Below are positions 62,277 to 64,000 of a DNA stretch of 64,000 bases, piece after piece. Each line of letters starts with the position of its first letter. Positions within the stretch are counted from its first letter, which is position 1. This stretch comes from Aurantiochytrium sp. KH105. Lineage: Eukaryota > Sar > Bigyra > Thraustochytrida > Thraustochytriidae. Location: NCBI GenBank assembly GCA_003116975.1, contig BGKB01000165.1, positions 1 to 64,000 on the forward strand, in the 5' to 3' direction. The notes under the pieces were generated by a model. The model was not told the origin of the DNA and made no database searches. It saw nothing but the letters and a program-made list of their open reading frames with translations. The position numbers were made by a program, and so were the translations under genes.

Positions 62277-62814
62277 GACAGCAGCAGGAGCAGCAGCTGC
62301 TGCTGCTGCTGCTGCTGCTGGCTGTGGCTTCGTGGCTGTTGTGGCTGAAGCTGTTTGTCAAGAACGCAGCCCTGCCACGGCATCATATGTATAGATGGAT
62401 GGACGGGCGGATGGATGGACGGATCGGATGGGCAAGGTGCAGGAGCAGCAGCAGCTGCAGCAACCATGGCAAGTGGCTGGAGAGAGAGACGGCGGGGTGG
62501 ACTCCCCGTGCAGCGTCGCGTAGAGTCGTGCAGCGTCGGGTACGCGCGCGGCGCGGTGATCGTGCGCGGGGGGAAGAAAGGGAGAGAGGGAGAATGCGGC
62601 GAAGAGAGGTCAGGTGGGTAAATTAAGGGTCCCCACCGCGTCTGTGGGAAGGAAGTCTGCGGGCCGATGCTTGCTGCGTGGACGCGGCGTCGGCGTCCTC
62701 ACTGACGTCGGAGGCCGCTGCGGGGCACGGAGGCCGGCGCTGCAGGAGAGCGCCGAGGAAGGGAGAGGAGGGAGCAGTCAGTGAGTGGGGCGAGCGACGG
62801 CGACCGCGCGATAG

Positions 62815-62882
62815 GTCGATGGATCGATGTATCGCCATGGTCGATGAATCGATGGATCGATGGATCGATCGTTCATCCATCG
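62815..62882. repeat. GATCGATG microsatellite
   Basis: Degenerate tandem GATCGATG units, interrupted once near 62835. Partly self-complementary. Confidence 0.8.
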
Positions 62883-63400
62883 ACCGAACGCGCGAGCGAT
62901 GAGCCGCCAGGCCAACCAACCTCCAACGGCCAGCAAGCGCGAGTGGCTGTGGCACCAAGATTCCGCCTCTGCGCATGCAGCGCACGGCCGGTTGCTTGCT
63001 TGTAGGGCCGGGGCGGAAGCCTGCCCTGGGGCCAGTCGCAGGCTCGGCGGCGGGAGGGTCACGTTCTGGCCTAGTTAGCGCGGTCTGGCCGCCTCGGCTC
63101 GGGCCTCGGCCAGTTTCGGACGCGCGGCAACGGCCGGCGGGGCGGGGCGAGGCGGGGCGAGGCGGGCCGAGGCGGGCCGAGGCGAGGCGTGCTGTGGCGC
63201 AGGTCTGGCTGGCTGGCTGGCTGGCTGGCTGGCACAGTCCGCAGAGGCCAGCAGGAGGGAGGCAGCTGGGGGAGCTGAGGGCCCCTTCGGCGGGCCGGAG
63301 CTAGCAAGCCAAGATTGCCTGCAGCCGCGTTTCCCGCCCAACGCGGCAACAGCACGCCTCGCTTGGCTTCGCGACACTCTCCGAAGGCTAGCAGGGCCGA

Positions 63401-63484
63401 CGTCTGTCTGTCTGTCTGTCTGTTCCTCTGTCTGTTTCTCTGTCTGTCTGGGTCTGCTGTCTGTCTGTCTGTCTGTCTGTCTGT
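63401..63484. repeat. GTCT microsatellite
   Basis: TCTG/GTCT units with short interruptions, in a region lacking genes. Confidence 0.85.
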
Positions 63485-64000
63485 AGGATTGGCTGTACTG
63501 CTTGCTTGCTCGTCTGGTCTCCCTTCCTCGTTGCGTTTGTTTGTGCGCTTGCTTGTCCCTGTCTGCATCCACGCAGCTGCTTCTCCTGCGCCGGCCACGC
63601 AGGCTGTGCTGGCTTCGCGCCAGCCTCACCGGGCGATCGATCGAACGACCGCCCAACCGATCGGAGGCGGCGACGCAACGTGCCTGCCTCGGCCGCCTAG
63701 CCTGCCTGTCGCCACAGCAGCTCAGCGGTGGAAGGCGCCGTGACTACACGGCCGGAGCAGAGAGGGAGGCAAGGGGGAGGGAGGGAAAGAGGGAGGGGGA
63801 AGGCGGGAGAGAGGGAAGCAGGCGCGACGCTGCGCTGCGCTGCGCTGCGCCGCGCCGCGCTAAGAGGGGCGCGCCAAGAGGGGCGCGGGTCCGCGTCGGC
63901 GTGGAATCAGGCGGGCTTCGGGGGGGGGCTCGGGGCAGGCGGGGGCGAAGGCGCAGAAGGCGGCAGAAGGCGCTCGAAAGACGGTCGAAATGCGGTCGAA

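Larger units (their letters stand above)
61226..64000. other. 2.8-kb repeat-rich region without a credible gene
   Basis: Contains CGCAACGCAA (about 61405-61432), GCTGCTGCT runs, the 63-bp minisatellite (listed separately), GATCGATG, GGCTGGCT (about 63205-63232) and GTCT tracts, and GCTGCGCTGC near the right edge. Open frames are low complexity. Confidence 0.5.

Noticed and set aside
61811-62626. Opposite-strand frames with 21-residue repeats
   Set aside because: Produced by a 63-bp minisatellite that keeps all frames in register; flanks are low complexity and there is no independent evidence of a gene.

Overview
The window is nuclear DNA from a compact, GC-rich unicellular eukaryote. Genes are mostly intronless, the three introns I can place are short (101-171 bp, GT-AG), and homopolymer and microsatellite tracts (polyQ, polyS, polyD, CAAG, CTTT, CTG) are abundant. 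The products are eukaryotic (mitochondrial Hsp70, Golgi CASP, NEK kinase, Elg1/ATAD5-like clamp unloader, START domain, cytochrome b5). The style fits a thraustochytrid/labyrinthulomycete stramenopile, but that is inference. No tRNA, rRNA, CRISPR or recognisable transposon was found.

Layout. 1-3.8 kb: no credible gene. 3.85-5.6 kb: polyQ nuclear regulator A1. 6.3-15.2 kb: an unusual block in which two MIF-like tautomerases flank a tandem pair of dynamin-like GTPases. The GTPase halves are almost identical. The first copy carries about eighteen 25-residue DUF4116-like repeats and a very basic tail; the second stops before the repeats. 15.8-19.3 kb: HscB/Jac1 and mitochondrial Hsp70, partners in Fe-S cluster transfer, placed convergently. 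20.9-27.3 kb: three unrecognised proteins and a cytochrome b5-domain protein ending in a CaaX box. 29.5-37.5 kb: two paralogues (B1, B2) of an unrecognised Cys/His-containing family. 37.9-39.7 kb: a BRO-N-like plus START fusion with a long polyQ. 40.2 kb: a small beta-grasp protein. 41.3-45.4 kb: an EF-hand/Elg1-like AAA/TIG protein. 45.8-49.5 kb: two Golgi membrane proteins (CASP and a COPI-associated/TVP15 relative), divergently transcribed. 51.6-52.9 kb: A2, paralogue of A1. 53.8-56.5 kb: NEK kinase. 57.2-61.2 kb: PH/ankyrin protein. 61.2-64 kb: repeats only.

Recurrent themes. Several genes have strand-polarised simple repeats (CAAG, CGCAA, GAGC and similar) directly before the start codon. 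Several 3' intergenic spaces hold diverged tandem duplications of about 120-160 bp, one of them forming two hairpins. All four A/B regulators carry PsiKxE SUMO-acceptor-like sites next to acidic stretches. The strongest candidates for something undescribed are the dynamin-DUF4116 tandem pair between MIF genes, the BRO-N/START fusion, the EF-hand/Elg1/TIG protein and the two Cys/His regulator families.
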